NCBI RefSeq assembly: GCF_001984195.1
Contig: NZ_MTQN01000011.1
Coordinates: 868,001 to 932,000, forward strand
Source: Kribbella sp. ALI-6-A
GTDB taxonomy: Bacteria > Actinomycetota > Actinomycetes > Propionibacteriales > Kribbellaceae
Length of the DNA: 64,000 bases
Direction of reading: 5' to 3'
Part shown: positions 1 to 8,419 of the stretch, one piece after another
How the letters are laid out: each line of letters starts with the position of its first letter
Numbering within the stretch: position 1 is the stretch's first letter
Position numbers and translations under genes: made by a program
Notes under the pieces: generated by a model
Told to the model about the DNA's origin: nothing
The model's database searches: none
What the model saw: only the letters and a program-made list of their open reading frames with translations

Positions 1-544
1 ACCGCAGCGAGACCGGCAAAGCGGCTGACACGGTCACCACCGAACGGATCGTCACGTCCCGGCGGGCTCCGACGACCAGCGCTTCCGGCAGCCCGTCGGG
101 CCGCGAGGGCACGGTCTTGAACGACGTACCGGTGGCGTCGACGAGCTCGAACTGCTTGCCGTCGGTGACCACCACGACGGGCACCCGCTCGGTGACCACG
201 ATCTCCAACTGGTTCGGCCAGGCGCGGGTGACCTGCGCGTCGGCGACCGAGTGGATGCCCCGCACCCGTTCGGCGATCACGCTCAGGTCGACCTTGGCCA
301 GCGGTGTGCCCAACGGAGCCGCGGCGACCTGGGTGACGGTTGCCACCGGCACCGTGTCGACGCCCGTCACCCGGACGCCGTCGACGGCCAGCGCGGACGA
401 GAAGTAGAACAACCAGACGGTGATCGCGGACAGCAGCACCAGCGAGCCGCCGACCGCCCAGGGCAGCCAGCTCTTCCAGCGGACCAGCCGCTGCCGGCGC
501 GCGAACCGCTGCTGGGCCCGGGCCAGGTCGGCGTTCTGACTCAT
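1..544 (-). CDS. ftsQ: Cell division protein FtsQ (C-terminus beyond window)
   Basis: FtsQ is the bitopic divisome protein that links FtsB/FtsL to the septal synthase. Read from the ATG at 544, the visible 181 residues hold a basic cytoplasmic tail of about 25 residues, one membrane helix (about 27-49), and then a POTRA-type domain beginning VDGVRVTGVDTV. This is followed by the conserved stretch TRAWPNQLEIVVTERVPV, typical of FtsQ. The gene continues past base 1, so its C-terminal beta domain is not seen. It is the last gene of the dcw run here and starts 19 nt after murC. Identification is secure from domain order and position, although sequence identity in this family is low. Confidence 0.9.
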   Translation of the reverse strand, partial: MSQNADLARAQQRFARRQRLVRWKSWLPWAVGGSLVLLSAITVWLFYFSSALAVDGVRVTGVDTVPVATVTQVAAAPLGTPLAKVDLSVIAERVRGIHSVADAQVTRAWPNQLEIVVTERVPVVVVTDGKQFELVDATGTSFKTVPSRPDGLPEALVVGARRDVTIRSVVTVSAALPVSLR

Positions 545-563
545 CCTCGGGTCACCCCAGGGC

Positions 564-2003
564 TCACTCGATCATCGCGGCGTTGTGCGCCGCCCGCTCG
601 GCCAGCAACCCGACCACCTCGGGCCCGATCAGCGTCACGTCGCCGGCTCCGAGGGTGACCACCAGGTCGCCCGGCAGGGCCAGGTCGGCGACCACCCGCG
701 GTACGGCGGACCAGGACGGCTCGAACCGCACCTGCTCGGGCTTCAGCGGCACGTGGTTGGCGATCAGGGCGCCGGTGACGCCGGGCTCCGGGTCCTCCCG
801 GGCCGCGAACACGTCCATCACGACGACCTCGTCGGCCAGTGCCAGTGCCTCGGAGAACTCCGCGGCGAAGATCCTGGTCCGGCTGAACAGGTGCGGCTGG
901 AAGCAGGCGATCACGCGCCCCTCCCCCGCGACCTGCCGCGCCGCGGTCAGGTCGACGGCCAGCTCGGTCGGGTGGTGGGCGTAGGAGTCGTAGACCCGGA
1001 CGCCGTCCTCCATGCCCTTGAACTCGAACCGCCGGCCGGTCCCGGTGAACGACGCCAGCCCTTCGGCCAGGTCGGCCGCGGAGAAGCCCAGGCCCAGCCC
1101 GACCGTCAGCGCGGCGGCGGCGTTCAGCGCGTTGTGCTTGCCGGCCTGCTGCAGGTGGACCACCGGGAGCTTGCGGCCGCGCCAGATCGGCACGAACGAC
1201 TGCACCGCACCGGACGCCGTGATCTCGGTGACCCGCAGGTCGGCGTCCGCGGACTCGCCGTACGTGCGGACGTCGACGCCACGCTCGCGGGCGAACCCGG
1301 TCAGCCGGCGTGCGCCGGCGTCGTCGACGCAGATCACCATGAATCCGCCCGGGTTCACCCGGTCGCAGAAGTCCTCGAAGGCCTTGAAGTAGCTGGCCTC
1401 GTCGCCGTAGTTGTCCAGGTGGTCCGGCTCGACCGAGGTGACGATCGACACCTCGGGGCTGTAGGTCAGGAACGACTTGTCGGACTCGTCGGCTTCGGCT
1501 ACGAACAGGGTGCCGGTGCCGTCGTGCGCGTTCGAGCCGGACTCGTTGAGGTTGCCACCGATCGCGTACGACGGGTCGACGCCGCAGTGCTGCAGCGCGA
1601 CCGTCAGCATCGACGTGGTGGTGGTCTTGCCATGTGTGCCGGCGACCGCGATCGTGCGCCGGCCGGCCATCACCGAGGCCAGCGCGGCCGCCCGCGGCAG
1701 GATCGGGATCCCGGCCGCTTGCGCCGCGACCACCTCGGGGTTGGTCTCGCGGATCGCGGTGGAGACCACGACGGTGTCCACGTCGGCGACGTGCTCGGCG
1801 GCGTGGCCGACCCAGCAGGTGGCACCGAGGGCGCGCAGCGCGGACAGCACCTTGCCGTCTTTGGCGTCGGACCCGGAGACCTCGATCCCGCGCGAGGCCA
1901 TGATCCGGGCGATGCCGGACATACCGGCACCGCCGATGCCGACGAAGTGCACCCGGCCCAGCTTCTCGGCGGGCAGCAGGGTGTCAGGAGCGGTGACGAT
2001 CAC
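564..2003 (-). CDS. murC: UDP-N-acetylmuramate--L-alanine ligase MurC
   Basis: MurC is a cytoplasmic ligase that adds L-alanine to UDP-MurNAc, using ATP, as the first step of the peptidoglycan stem peptide. The 479-residue protein has the N-terminal UDP-binding glycine-rich motif VGIGGAGMSG (about 21-30), the Mur-ligase P-loop GTHGKTTT (122-129), and a later H-H-P motif (YAHHPTE) typical of MurC. Length matches the family. The start is GTG at 2003; the preceding murG stop overlaps it as GTGA, a common coupling in this cluster. Confidence 0.97.
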   Translation of the reverse strand: MIVTAPDTLLPAEKLGRVHFVGIGGAGMSGIARIMASRGIEVSGSDAKDGKVLSALRALGATCWVGHAAEHVADVDTVVVSTAIRETNPEVVAAQAAGIPILPRAAALASVMAGRRTIAVAGTHGKTTTTSMLTVALQHCGVDPSYAIGGNLNESGSNAHDGTGTLFVAEADESDKSFLTYSPEVSIVTSVEPDHLDNYGDEASYFKAFEDFCDRVNPGGFMVICVDDAGARRLTGFARERGVDVRTYGESADADLRVTEITASGAVQSFVPIWRGRKLPVVHLQQAGKHNALNAAAALTVGLGLGFSAADLAEGLASFTGTGRRFEFKGMEDGVRVYDSYAHHPTELAVDLTAARQVAGEGRVIACFQPHLFSRTRIFAAEFSEALALADEVVVMDVFAAREDPEPGVTGALIANHVPLKPEQVRFEPSWSAVPRVVADLALPGDLVVTLGAGDVTLIGPEVVGLLAERAAHNAAMIE

Positions 2004-3097
2004 GAAGAAGACCTCACCACATCGAGAATGATTCGCGCCAACCGGTCGTCGGCGTCGGTCCGGATCACGCCTTGCGCTGCAGTGGACATGGCGGTCAGAC
2101 GCGCGCGGTCGTGCAGAAGTTGCGGAACCGTCGCACGAACCCAGTCCGGCGTCACCGCCGCGTTCTCGACCAGCAGCCCGCCGCCCACATCGACCACGGG
2201 CTTGGCGTTCAGGCGCTGCTCACCGTTACCGTGCGGCAGCGGAACGTAGATGGCCGGCAGCCCGACGCCGGAGACCTCGGTCACGGTGTTCGAGCCGGAC
2301 CGGCAGACCACCAGGTCGGCGGCGGCGTAGGCCAGGTCCATCCGGTCGACGTACGACAGCACCCGGTACGGCAGGGGGCCGGTCTGCTCGACCTCGAGCG
2401 TGTTCTTCGGCCCGATCGCGTGCAGGACCTGGATCCCGGCGGCCTGCAGGTCGGCGGCTGCCCCGGCGAACGCCTGGTTGAGCTGCTGGGCGCCCTGGGA
2501 ACCACCGGTGACGAACAGCGTCGGCGAGTTCGGGTCCAGTCCGAAGAACTGCTGGGCCTCGGCGCGCAGCGCGGCCCGGTCCATCGTGGCGATCGCCCGG
2601 CGGATCGGCAGGCCGACGTACTGGGCGTGCGGCAGGTCGGTGCCGGGGAACGAGGTGATCACGTTCTCGGTGCAGTAGCGGGCGGCGAACTTGTTCGCGA
2701 TGCCCGGTACGGCGTTGCCCTCGTGCACCACGATCGGCGTCTTGCGCCGCCAGGCCGCGACGTAGGCCGGTGTGGACACGTAGCCGCCGAAGCCGACCAG
2801 TACGTCGGCCTTCGCGTCGTCGAGCACCTTGCGGGCGGCGCTGACCGAGCTGAGCATCTTGCCCGGTACGGCGAACAGCGCCGGCGTGGGCTTGCGCGGC
2901 AGCGGCACCGGCGGGATCAGCTCCAGCCGGTACCCGGCCTCGGGCACGACCCGGGTCTCCAGTCCGCGCTCGGTCCCGAGGGCGACGATCTCGATGGTCG
3001 GATCGATCCGGCGCAACGCGTCGGCGGTCGCGATCAGGGGTGAGGTGTGGCCGGCGGTTCCCCCACCGGCCAGAACGATGCTCGGCACAGCTTTCAA
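2000..3097 (-). CDS. murG: Lipid II synthase MurG (GlcNAc transferase)
   Basis: MurG transfers GlcNAc from UDP-GlcNAc to lipid I on the inner face of the membrane, giving lipid II. The protein (365 aa) opens with the donor/acceptor glycine-rich loop GGGTAGHTSPL, and the C-terminal half has the nucleotide-sugar site around SGSNTVTEVSGVGLPAIYVP. The start taken is TTG at 3097, which overlaps the ftsW stop as TTGA. A GTG three codons downstream (3088) is an equally possible start. The 4-nt overlaps on both sides place it inside the dcw operon. Confidence 0.96.
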   Translation of the reverse strand: MKAVPSIVLAGGGTAGHTSPLIATADALRRIDPTIEIVALGTERGLETRVVPEAGYRLELIPPVPLPRKPTPALFAVPGKMLSSVSAARKVLDDAKADVLVGFGGYVSTPAYVAAWRRKTPIVVHEGNAVPGIANKFAARYCTENVITSFPGTDLPHAQYVGLPIRRAIATMDRAALRAEAQQFFGLDPNSPTLFVTGGSQGAQQLNQAFAGAAADLQAAGIQVLHAIGPKNTLEVEQTGPLPYRVLSYVDRMDLAYAAADLVVCRSGSNTVTEVSGVGLPAIYVPLPHGNGEQRLNAKPVVDVGGGLLVENAAVTPDWVRATVPQLLHDRARLTAMSTAAQGVIRTDADDRLARIILDVVRSSS

Positions 3098-4380
3098 CGC
3101 TCCCGCGTGTTCTCACGGCCGCTCGGGCCAGGTGTACGCCACGACGACATCCACCCGAACAACGGCCGCCGGTGTTCCTTCAGGGCGGCCTGCGCGCCGG
3201 GCTCGGCCTTCGCGAAGGACAGCAGCATGCCGACCGCGATCAGCGTCGGCAGCAGTGCGGACCCACCGTACGACAAAAGCGGGAGCGGGATTCCCACGAT
3301 CGGTAGCAGGCCGATCACCGCACCGAGGTTGACCAGTGTCTGGGCCATGATCCAGACCGTGATGCCGGCCGCGCAGTAGCGGATGAACGGCTCGGTCGAG
3401 CGGGTCGCGATCCGGATCCCGGCGTAGGCCAGGGTGAGGAAGAGCGCGAGCACGGTCAGCGACCCGATTAGCCCGAGTTCCTCGCCGATCACGGCGAAGA
3501 TGAAGTCGGTGTGTGCCTCGGGCAGGTTGCCCCACTTCTGCCGGCTGTTGCCGATCCCGACGCCCCACCAGCCACCGGTGGAGAGCGCGTAGAGCCCGTG
3601 GTAGGCCTGCCAGCCGACGCCGCTGGGATCCGCGAACGGGTTGACGAAGTTGGTCAGCCGGTCCATCCGGTGCTGCGCGGTGATCACGAAGTACGACGCG
3701 ATCGCGCCGACCACGACGATCGCGGCGACGAACAGCCGGGTCGGCGCGCCGACCACCCAGATCAGCCCGATCATGATCGCCATCAGCACCAGCGAGGTAC
3801 CGAGGTCGCGCTGACCGACGATCAGCGCGATCACCAGGCCGCAGACCGGCGCCATCGGGATCAGCAGGTGCTTCCACTGGGTCAGCAGCTTCTGCTTGCG
3901 CGCGTACAGGTCGGCGCACCACATCACCAGCGCCAGCTTGGCGAACTCGCTGGGCTGGATCTGCAGCGGGCCGCCGAACGACAGCCAGTTGGTGTTGCCG
4001 TTGACGTTCTTGCCCAGGCCCGGCACATAGGTCAGCACCAGCAGGAACGTCGATCCGAGCAGTGCGACGTACGCGAGCATCCGGAAGTGCCGCGGTGTCA
4101 TCCGGGACGCGACGTAGGCCATCGGCAGACCGACGCCGACCCAGATCAGCTGCCGGTAGAAGATCGCGTACGAGTTGCCGTGGTTGATGTTGTAGGACAG
4201 CACGCTGGAGGCCGAGGCCACCATCAGCAGACCGAGCACCAGCAGCAGACCGGTCGCGCCGAGCACCAGGTGGTACGACGTGAGCGGCCGGTCGAGCACG
4301 TTGCGCACCGCGGCCAGCAGCGTGTTGCCGGACGCGCGCTCGGGGCCTGACTTCTGCTCGGGCCGGTCAGTGATCGTCAC
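3094..4380 (-). CDS. ftsW: SEDS-family septal glycosyltransferase FtsW
   Basis: FtsW is a polytopic SEDS protein that polymerises lipid II at the septum together with the class B PBP (FtsI, encoded in this cluster). The 428-residue protein has about ten hydrophobic segments beginning near residue 37. Conserved SEDS motifs are visible, including QPSEFAKLALV and the C-terminal IPLPLLSYGGSALL. A charged N-terminal tail (about 35 residues) and a C-terminal tail are cytoplasmic. The start is GTG at 4380, 16 nt after murD. FtsW rather than RodA is inferred from the dcw location between murD and murG. Confidence 0.95.
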   Translation of the reverse strand: MTITDRPEQKSGPERASGNTLLAAVRNVLDRPLTSYHLVLGATGLLLVLGLLMVASASSVLSYNINHGNSYAIFYRQLIWVGVGLPMAYVASRMTPRHFRMLAYVALLGSTFLLVLTYVPGLGKNVNGNTNWLSFGGPLQIQPSEFAKLALVMWCADLYARKQKLLTQWKHLLIPMAPVCGLVIALIVGQRDLGTSLVLMAIMIGLIWVVGAPTRLFVAAIVVVGAIASYFVITAQHRMDRLTNFVNPFADPSGVGWQAYHGLYALSTGGWWGVGIGNSRQKWGNLPEAHTDFIFAVIGEELGLIGSLTVLALFLTLAYAGIRIATRSTEPFIRYCAAGITVWIMAQTLVNLGAVIGLLPIVGIPLPLLSYGGSALLPTLIAVGMLLSFAKAEPGAQAALKEHRRPLFGWMSSWRTPGPSGRENTRER

Positions 4381-4396
4381 GCGATCCCCTCCGGCG

Positions 4397-5833
4397 TCAG
4401 GAACCCAGCCGGTTCACGGCTTCGGCGAAGGCGTCCCCGCGGGCTCCGTAGTTGGCGAACATGTCCCACGAAGCGCAGCCCGGCGCCAGCAGCACGGTGT
4501 CGCCCACCTGTGCGAGCTTGGTCGCCTCCCCCACCACCGTCTCCATGGCTCCAGTGTCCGTTGACTCGACCACGATCACCGGGACATCAGGCGCGTGTCG
4601 GGCAAGTGCTTGCGCGATCACCGCCTTGTCCTGGCCGAGCAGAACCACTGCGCGCAGCCGGTCCCGGGCGGCGATCACGAGTTCGTCGAACGTCGCACCC
4701 TTGGCCTGTCCGCCGGCGATCCAGACCACGTGCTCGTAGGCCAGCAAGGAGGCCTGCGCGGCGTGCGGGTTGGTCGCCTTGGAGTCGTCCACATAGTTGA
4801 CTCCGGCAACGTCCGCGACGTGCGCGATCCGGTGCGCGTCCGGCCGGAAGCCGCGCAGCCCGTCGCGGACCGCCGTCGCCGGTACGCCGAAGGAGCGGGC
4901 CAGTGCGGCCGCCGCCAGCGCGTTCGCGACATTGTGCGGCGCCGCCGGGACGACGTCGGCGAGCGTGGCCAGTTCGAGCGCCGACGAGGCGCGTTGCTCG
5001 ACGAACGCGCGGTCCACCAGGTACTCGTCGACCAGGCCGAGCATCGACAGCCCCGGCGTCCCGAGGGTGAAGCCGATCGCGCGGCAGCCCTCGATCACGT
5101 CGGCGTCCTCGACCAGCTTCTCGGTCGCCTGGTCGGCGACGTTGTAGACGCAGGCGACCTGGCAGTTGGTGTAGATCCGGCCCTTGTCGGCGGCGTACGC
5201 CTCGAGCGAGCCGTGCCAGTCGACGTGGTCCGGCGCGAGGTTGAGCACGGCCGCCGAGTGCGCCGACATCGAGTCGGTGAAGTGCAGCTGGTAGCTGGAC
5301 AGCTCGACCGCGATCACGTCGTACGGCTCGGGGTCCATCACGGCTTCCAGCAACGGCAGACCGACGTTGCCCGCCGCGACCGCGCGGTGCCCGGCGGCGG
5401 TCAGGATCGCGGTCAGCATCTGGACCGTGGTGGTCTTGCCGTTGGTCCCGGTGACGCACAGCCAGGGTGCCGCGTTCGCGGGATCGCGCAGCCGCCAGGC
5501 CAGCTCGATCTCGCTCCAGATCGGTACACCGCGCTCGGCCGCGGCGGCCAGCAGCGGGGCGTGCGGCGGGATACCCGGCGAGGTGACCACGATCTCGACG
5601 TCCGCAGGCAGCTCGGCCGTGCTGCCCGCGCCGAGCCGGATCTCCGCGCCGAGCGTGCCGAGGATCTGGGCCTTCTCCTGCAGCTGTTCGTTGTCCCGGT
5701 CGTCCAGTACGACGACGTGCTCCGCCCCGACCTGCAGCAACGAGTCGGCACACGCGTAACCCGCCGTACCGAAACCGAGGACGACGAACCGTGTGGCCGC
5801 CCAGCCCTGGTCAATACGTGATTGGAGAGTCAC
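4397..5833 (-). CDS. murD: UDP-MurNAc-L-alanine--D-glutamate ligase MurD
   Basis: MurD adds D-glutamate to UDP-MurNAc-L-Ala in the cytoplasm. The protein is 478 residues with the Mur P-loop GTNGKTTT at 129-136 and the central SSYQLHF motif characteristic of MurD. The start codon is GTG at 5833, preceded by GGGAGG five bases upstream. Both the ribosome-binding site and the start codon lie in the 3' arm of a predicted 20-bp RNA stem (see the leader element at 5829-5939). Unlike most dcw genes it does not overlap its upstream neighbour mraY; 118 bp separate them. Confidence 0.97.
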   Translation of the reverse strand: MTLQSRIDQGWAATRFVVLGFGTAGYACADSLLQVGAEHVVVLDDRDNEQLQEKAQILGTLGAEIRLGAGSTAELPADVEIVVTSPGIPPHAPLLAAAAERGVPIWSEIELAWRLRDPANAAPWLCVTGTNGKTTTVQMLTAILTAAGHRAVAAGNVGLPLLEAVMDPEPYDVIAVELSSYQLHFTDSMSAHSAAVLNLAPDHVDWHGSLEAYAADKGRIYTNCQVACVYNVADQATEKLVEDADVIEGCRAIGFTLGTPGLSMLGLVDEYLVDRAFVEQRASSALELATLADVVPAAPHNVANALAAAALARSFGVPATAVRDGLRGFRPDAHRIAHVADVAGVNYVDDSKATNPHAAQASLLAYEHVVWIAGGQAKGATFDELVIAARDRLRAVVLLGQDKAVIAQALARHAPDVPVIVVESTDTGAMETVVGEATKLAQVGDTVLLAPGCASWDMFANYGARGDAFAEAVNRLGS

Positions 5834-5939
5834 GGGGCCTCCCGGCCTGGACTGAGGAGCGGAGGGAGCGAAGCGACTGGAGTGACGAGGGAAGGCCGGG
5901 AACCAAGGCCCCGTGACACGCCGTGCCGGAGGCGCGGCA
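5829..5939 (-). promoter_or_regulatory. Structured leader of murD, copy A of a duplicated element
   Basis: In the mRNA sense (minus strand) GTCACGGGGCCT (5906-5917) pairs perfectly with AGGCCCCGTGAC (5829-5840), and CCCGGCCT (5893-5900) pairs perfectly with AGGCCGGG (5841-5848). A 5-nt bulge lies on the 5' side and a 44-nt loop closes the hairpin. The 3' arm contains GGGAGG and the murD GTG, so the closed hairpin would hide both. A second copy with compensatory base changes precedes rsmH (13825-13935). The pairing and the homology are seen directly; regulation is inferred. Confidence 0.7.
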
Positions 5940-5951
5940 AAACAACACAGC

Positions 5952-7028
5952 TCATCCGGCCACCCACTCCGCGTAGAACAGACCCAGACCCGTGGCGACG
6001 CACAGACCCGAGATGATCCAGAAGCGGATCACCACGTTGACCTGTTCCCAGCCGAGCATCTCGAAGTGGTGCTGCAGCGGTGCCATCCGGAACAGCCGTT
6101 TGCCCACTCCACCGGTGCGCTTGGTGATCTTGAACCAGCTGACCTGCAGGATCACCGACGCGGTGATGATGACGAACAGCCCACCGAGCAGCAGGACCAG
6201 CAGCTCGGTCCGGGTCATCACGCCGAAGCCGGCCACCGCGCCGCCCAGGGACAGCGAACCGGTGTCACCCATGAAGATCTTGGCCGGTGACGCGTTCCAC
6301 CACAGGAAGCCGAACAGCGCGCCGGTCAGCGCCGCCGCGACCACCGCGAGGTCGAGTGGATCCCGGACCTCGTAGCACTTGGAGCCCGGCGCGGTCGCGC
6401 AGCTCTGGTTGGACTGCCAGATGCAGATCAGCGTGTAGGCACCGAACACCATCATCGACGCGCCGGTGGCCAGACCGTCCAGGCCGTCGGCGAGGTTCAC
6501 ACCGTTCGACATGCCGGCGATCAGCAGCAGGATCCAGATCACCACCAGCACCGGAGCCAGGTGCAGCCAGTTGATGTCGCGGATGAACGAGATGAACGGC
6601 GAGGCCGGCGTCTGGCCGCGGTTGTCCTCGAACTGCAGCGCGAGCACGGCGAACACCACCGCGACCATCGTCTGCCCGGCCAGTTTCGCCTTGCTGCGCA
6701 GGCCGAGGCTGCGCTGGCGGAAGATCTTGATGAAGTCGTCCAGGAAGCCGACCGCGCCCATGCCCGCGAACAGGAACAGCACCAGCAGCGCCGAGGCGCT
6801 CGGCGGCTTGCCGGTCAGCAGCTTGGCGGCGAAGTAGCCGACGATGGTGGCCACGATGAACACCGTGCCGCCCATCGTCGGCGTACCGCGCTTGGTGTGG
6901 TGCGAGGTCGGGCCGTCGTCGCGGATCTCCTGGCCGTAACCACGCTTGGCCAGGACGGCGATCGCCCACCGGGTGCCGAGCAGGGTCAGGACCATCGAGA
7001 TCGCGCCCGCGAACAGGATCGAGATCAC
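5952..7028 (-). CDS. mraY: Phospho-MurNAc-pentapeptide translocase MraY
   Basis: MraY is the integral membrane enzyme that moves phospho-MurNAc-pentapeptide onto undecaprenyl phosphate to make lipid I. The 358-residue protein has about ten membrane segments and the family's catalytic signatures: the adjacent aspartates in GFLDDFIK, the NGVNLADGLDGLATG loop, and the HH-containing segment PLQHHFEMLGWEQ near the C-terminus. Start GTG at 7028 overlaps the murF stop as GTGA. Family length and motifs are complete. Confidence 0.97.
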   Translation of the reverse strand: MISILFAGAISMVLTLLGTRWAIAVLAKRGYGQEIRDDGPTSHHTKRGTPTMGGTVFIVATIVGYFAAKLLTGKPPSASALLVLFLFAGMGAVGFLDDFIKIFRQRSLGLRSKAKLAGQTMVAVVFAVLALQFEDNRGQTPASPFISFIRDINWLHLAPVLVVIWILLLIAGMSNGVNLADGLDGLATGASMMVFGAYTLICIWQSNQSCATAPGSKCYEVRDPLDLAVVAAALTGALFGFLWWNASPAKIFMGDTGSLSLGGAVAGFGVMTRTELLVLLLGGLFVIITASVILQVSWFKITKRTGGVGKRLFRMAPLQHHFEMLGWEQVNVVIRFWIISGLCVATGLGLFYAEWVAG

Positions 7029-8419
7029 GACGCGCCCTCCTCGAGCAGCGCGTCGGCCAGGCTGCGCAGGTTCGACGCCTTGGAGGACTTCACCAGGACG
7101 ACGTCACCACTGCGCAGCTCGGCCCGGAGCAGCTCGAGCGCTTCGGGGATCGTGTCGAAGTACGCCGACTCGTTGCCCCACGAGCCCTCCAGCGAGGCGC
7201 CGAGATGAATCGGTTTCGCGCCCGGGCCCACCGCGACCAGCCGGTTCACGTCCAGCCGGACCGCCAGGCGGCCGACCGCGTCGTGCTCGGTGGACGAGGT
7301 GTCGCCCAGCTCGAGCATCTCGCCGAGCACCGCCCAGGTGCGGGCCTCGCGGGCGCGCCCGATCGCGACCAGCGCCTTGAGCGCGGCGCGGACCGAGTCG
7401 GGGTTGGCGTTGTAGGCGTCGTTGATCACCGTCACGCCGTCCGCGCGCTCGGTGACCTCCATCCGGGCCTGCGAGACCCGGGAGGCCGTGTTCAGCCCGT
7501 TCGCGACCTGCTCGGGCGTCAGCCCGACCGCGAGAGCGGCCGTGGCGGCGGCGAGCGCGTTGGAGACGTTGTGCTCACCGATCAGCTGCAGCTGGACGTC
7601 GAAGCTCTGCCCGTCGGTGTGCAACGTGAAGCTCGGCCGGCCCTCGCCGTCGACCTTGACGCCCGTGGCGCGGACGTCGGCCTCCGGCGCCTCGCCGAAG
7701 GTCCGCACGGTCTGCTCGGTCCGCGACGCCATCGCGGCCACCCGCGGATCGTCGGCGTTCAGCACCGCGATCCCGCCGGCGACGACGTTCTCGATCATCT
7801 CGCCCTTGGCCACCGCGATCGCGTCCTGGCTGCCGAACTCGCCGATGTGCGAGTGGCCGACGTTCAGCACCAGGCCGACCTTCGGCGGCGTGATCCGGCA
7901 CAGGTAGTTGATGTCGCCGGTGTGCCGGGCACCCATCTCGGCGACCAGGAACCGGGTCGAGCTGTCGGCCTGCAGCGCGGTCAGCGGGTGGCCGATCTCG
8001 TTGTTGAACGAGCCGACCGGTGCCACCGTCGCGCCGTACGGCGTGAGCAGCTGAGCGATCAGGTCCTTGGTACTGGTCTTGCCCTGCGAGCCGGTCAGCC
8101 CGATCACGGTCAGGTCGGGCAGCTGCGCCACGACGTACCGGGCCAGCTCACCGAGCGCCGCCTGGGTGTCGGCCACGACGATGCACGGACAGCCCTCGAC
8201 CGGCCGGGTGGTCAGCGAGACCGTCACGCCCGCCTCGGTGACGGCCGGCACGAAGTCGTGGCCGTCGACGCGTTCGCCGGGCAGCGCGACGAACAAACCG
8301 CCCGGGACCACCTCGCGCGAGTCCTTCGCCACCGCGCCGTCGACGACGGCCGCCGGATCGGCACCGGCGAGCTCACCGCCCACGGCCTTGGCGATGTCAC
8401 CGCAACTGACAGGGATCAC
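7025..8419 (-). CDS. murF: UDP-MurNAc-tripeptide D-Ala-D-Ala ligase MurF
   Basis: MurF attaches D-Ala-D-Ala to UDP-MurNAc-tripeptide and so completes the cytoplasmic pentapeptide precursor. The 464-residue protein carries the Mur-ligase P-loop GSQGKTS (110-116) and the central NDAYNANPDS motif typical of MurF. Start GTG at 8419 overlaps the murE stop by four bases (GTGA), and its own stop overlaps mraY in the same way, so the three genes look translationally coupled. Confidence 0.97.
   Translation of the reverse strand: MIPVSCGDIAKAVGGELAGADPAAVVDGAVAKDSREVVPGGLFVALPGERVDGHDFVPAVTEAGVTVSLTTRPVEGCPCIVVADTQAALGELARYVVAQLPDLTVIGLTGSQGKTSTKDLIAQLLTPYGATVAPVGSFNNEIGHPLTALQADSSTRFLVAEMGARHTGDINYLCRITPPKVGLVLNVGHSHIGEFGSQDAIAVAKGEMIENVVAGGIAVLNADDPRVAAMASRTEQTVRTFGEAPEADVRATGVKVDGEGRPSFTLHTDGQSFDVQLQLIGEHNVSNALAAATAALAVGLTPEQVANGLNTASRVSQARMEVTERADGVTVINDAYNANPDSVRAALKALVAIGRAREARTWAVLGEMLELGDTSSTEHDAVGRLAVRLDVNRLVAVGPGAKPIHLGASLEGSWGNESAYFDTIPEALELLRAELRSGDVVLVKSSKASNLRSLADALLEEGAS

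Noticed and set aside
2072..3043. Long open frames antisense to murG and many other genes
   Set aside because: They mirror the real gene's high third-position GC, have no ribosome-binding site and encode Arg/Gly/His-rich low-complexity protein.
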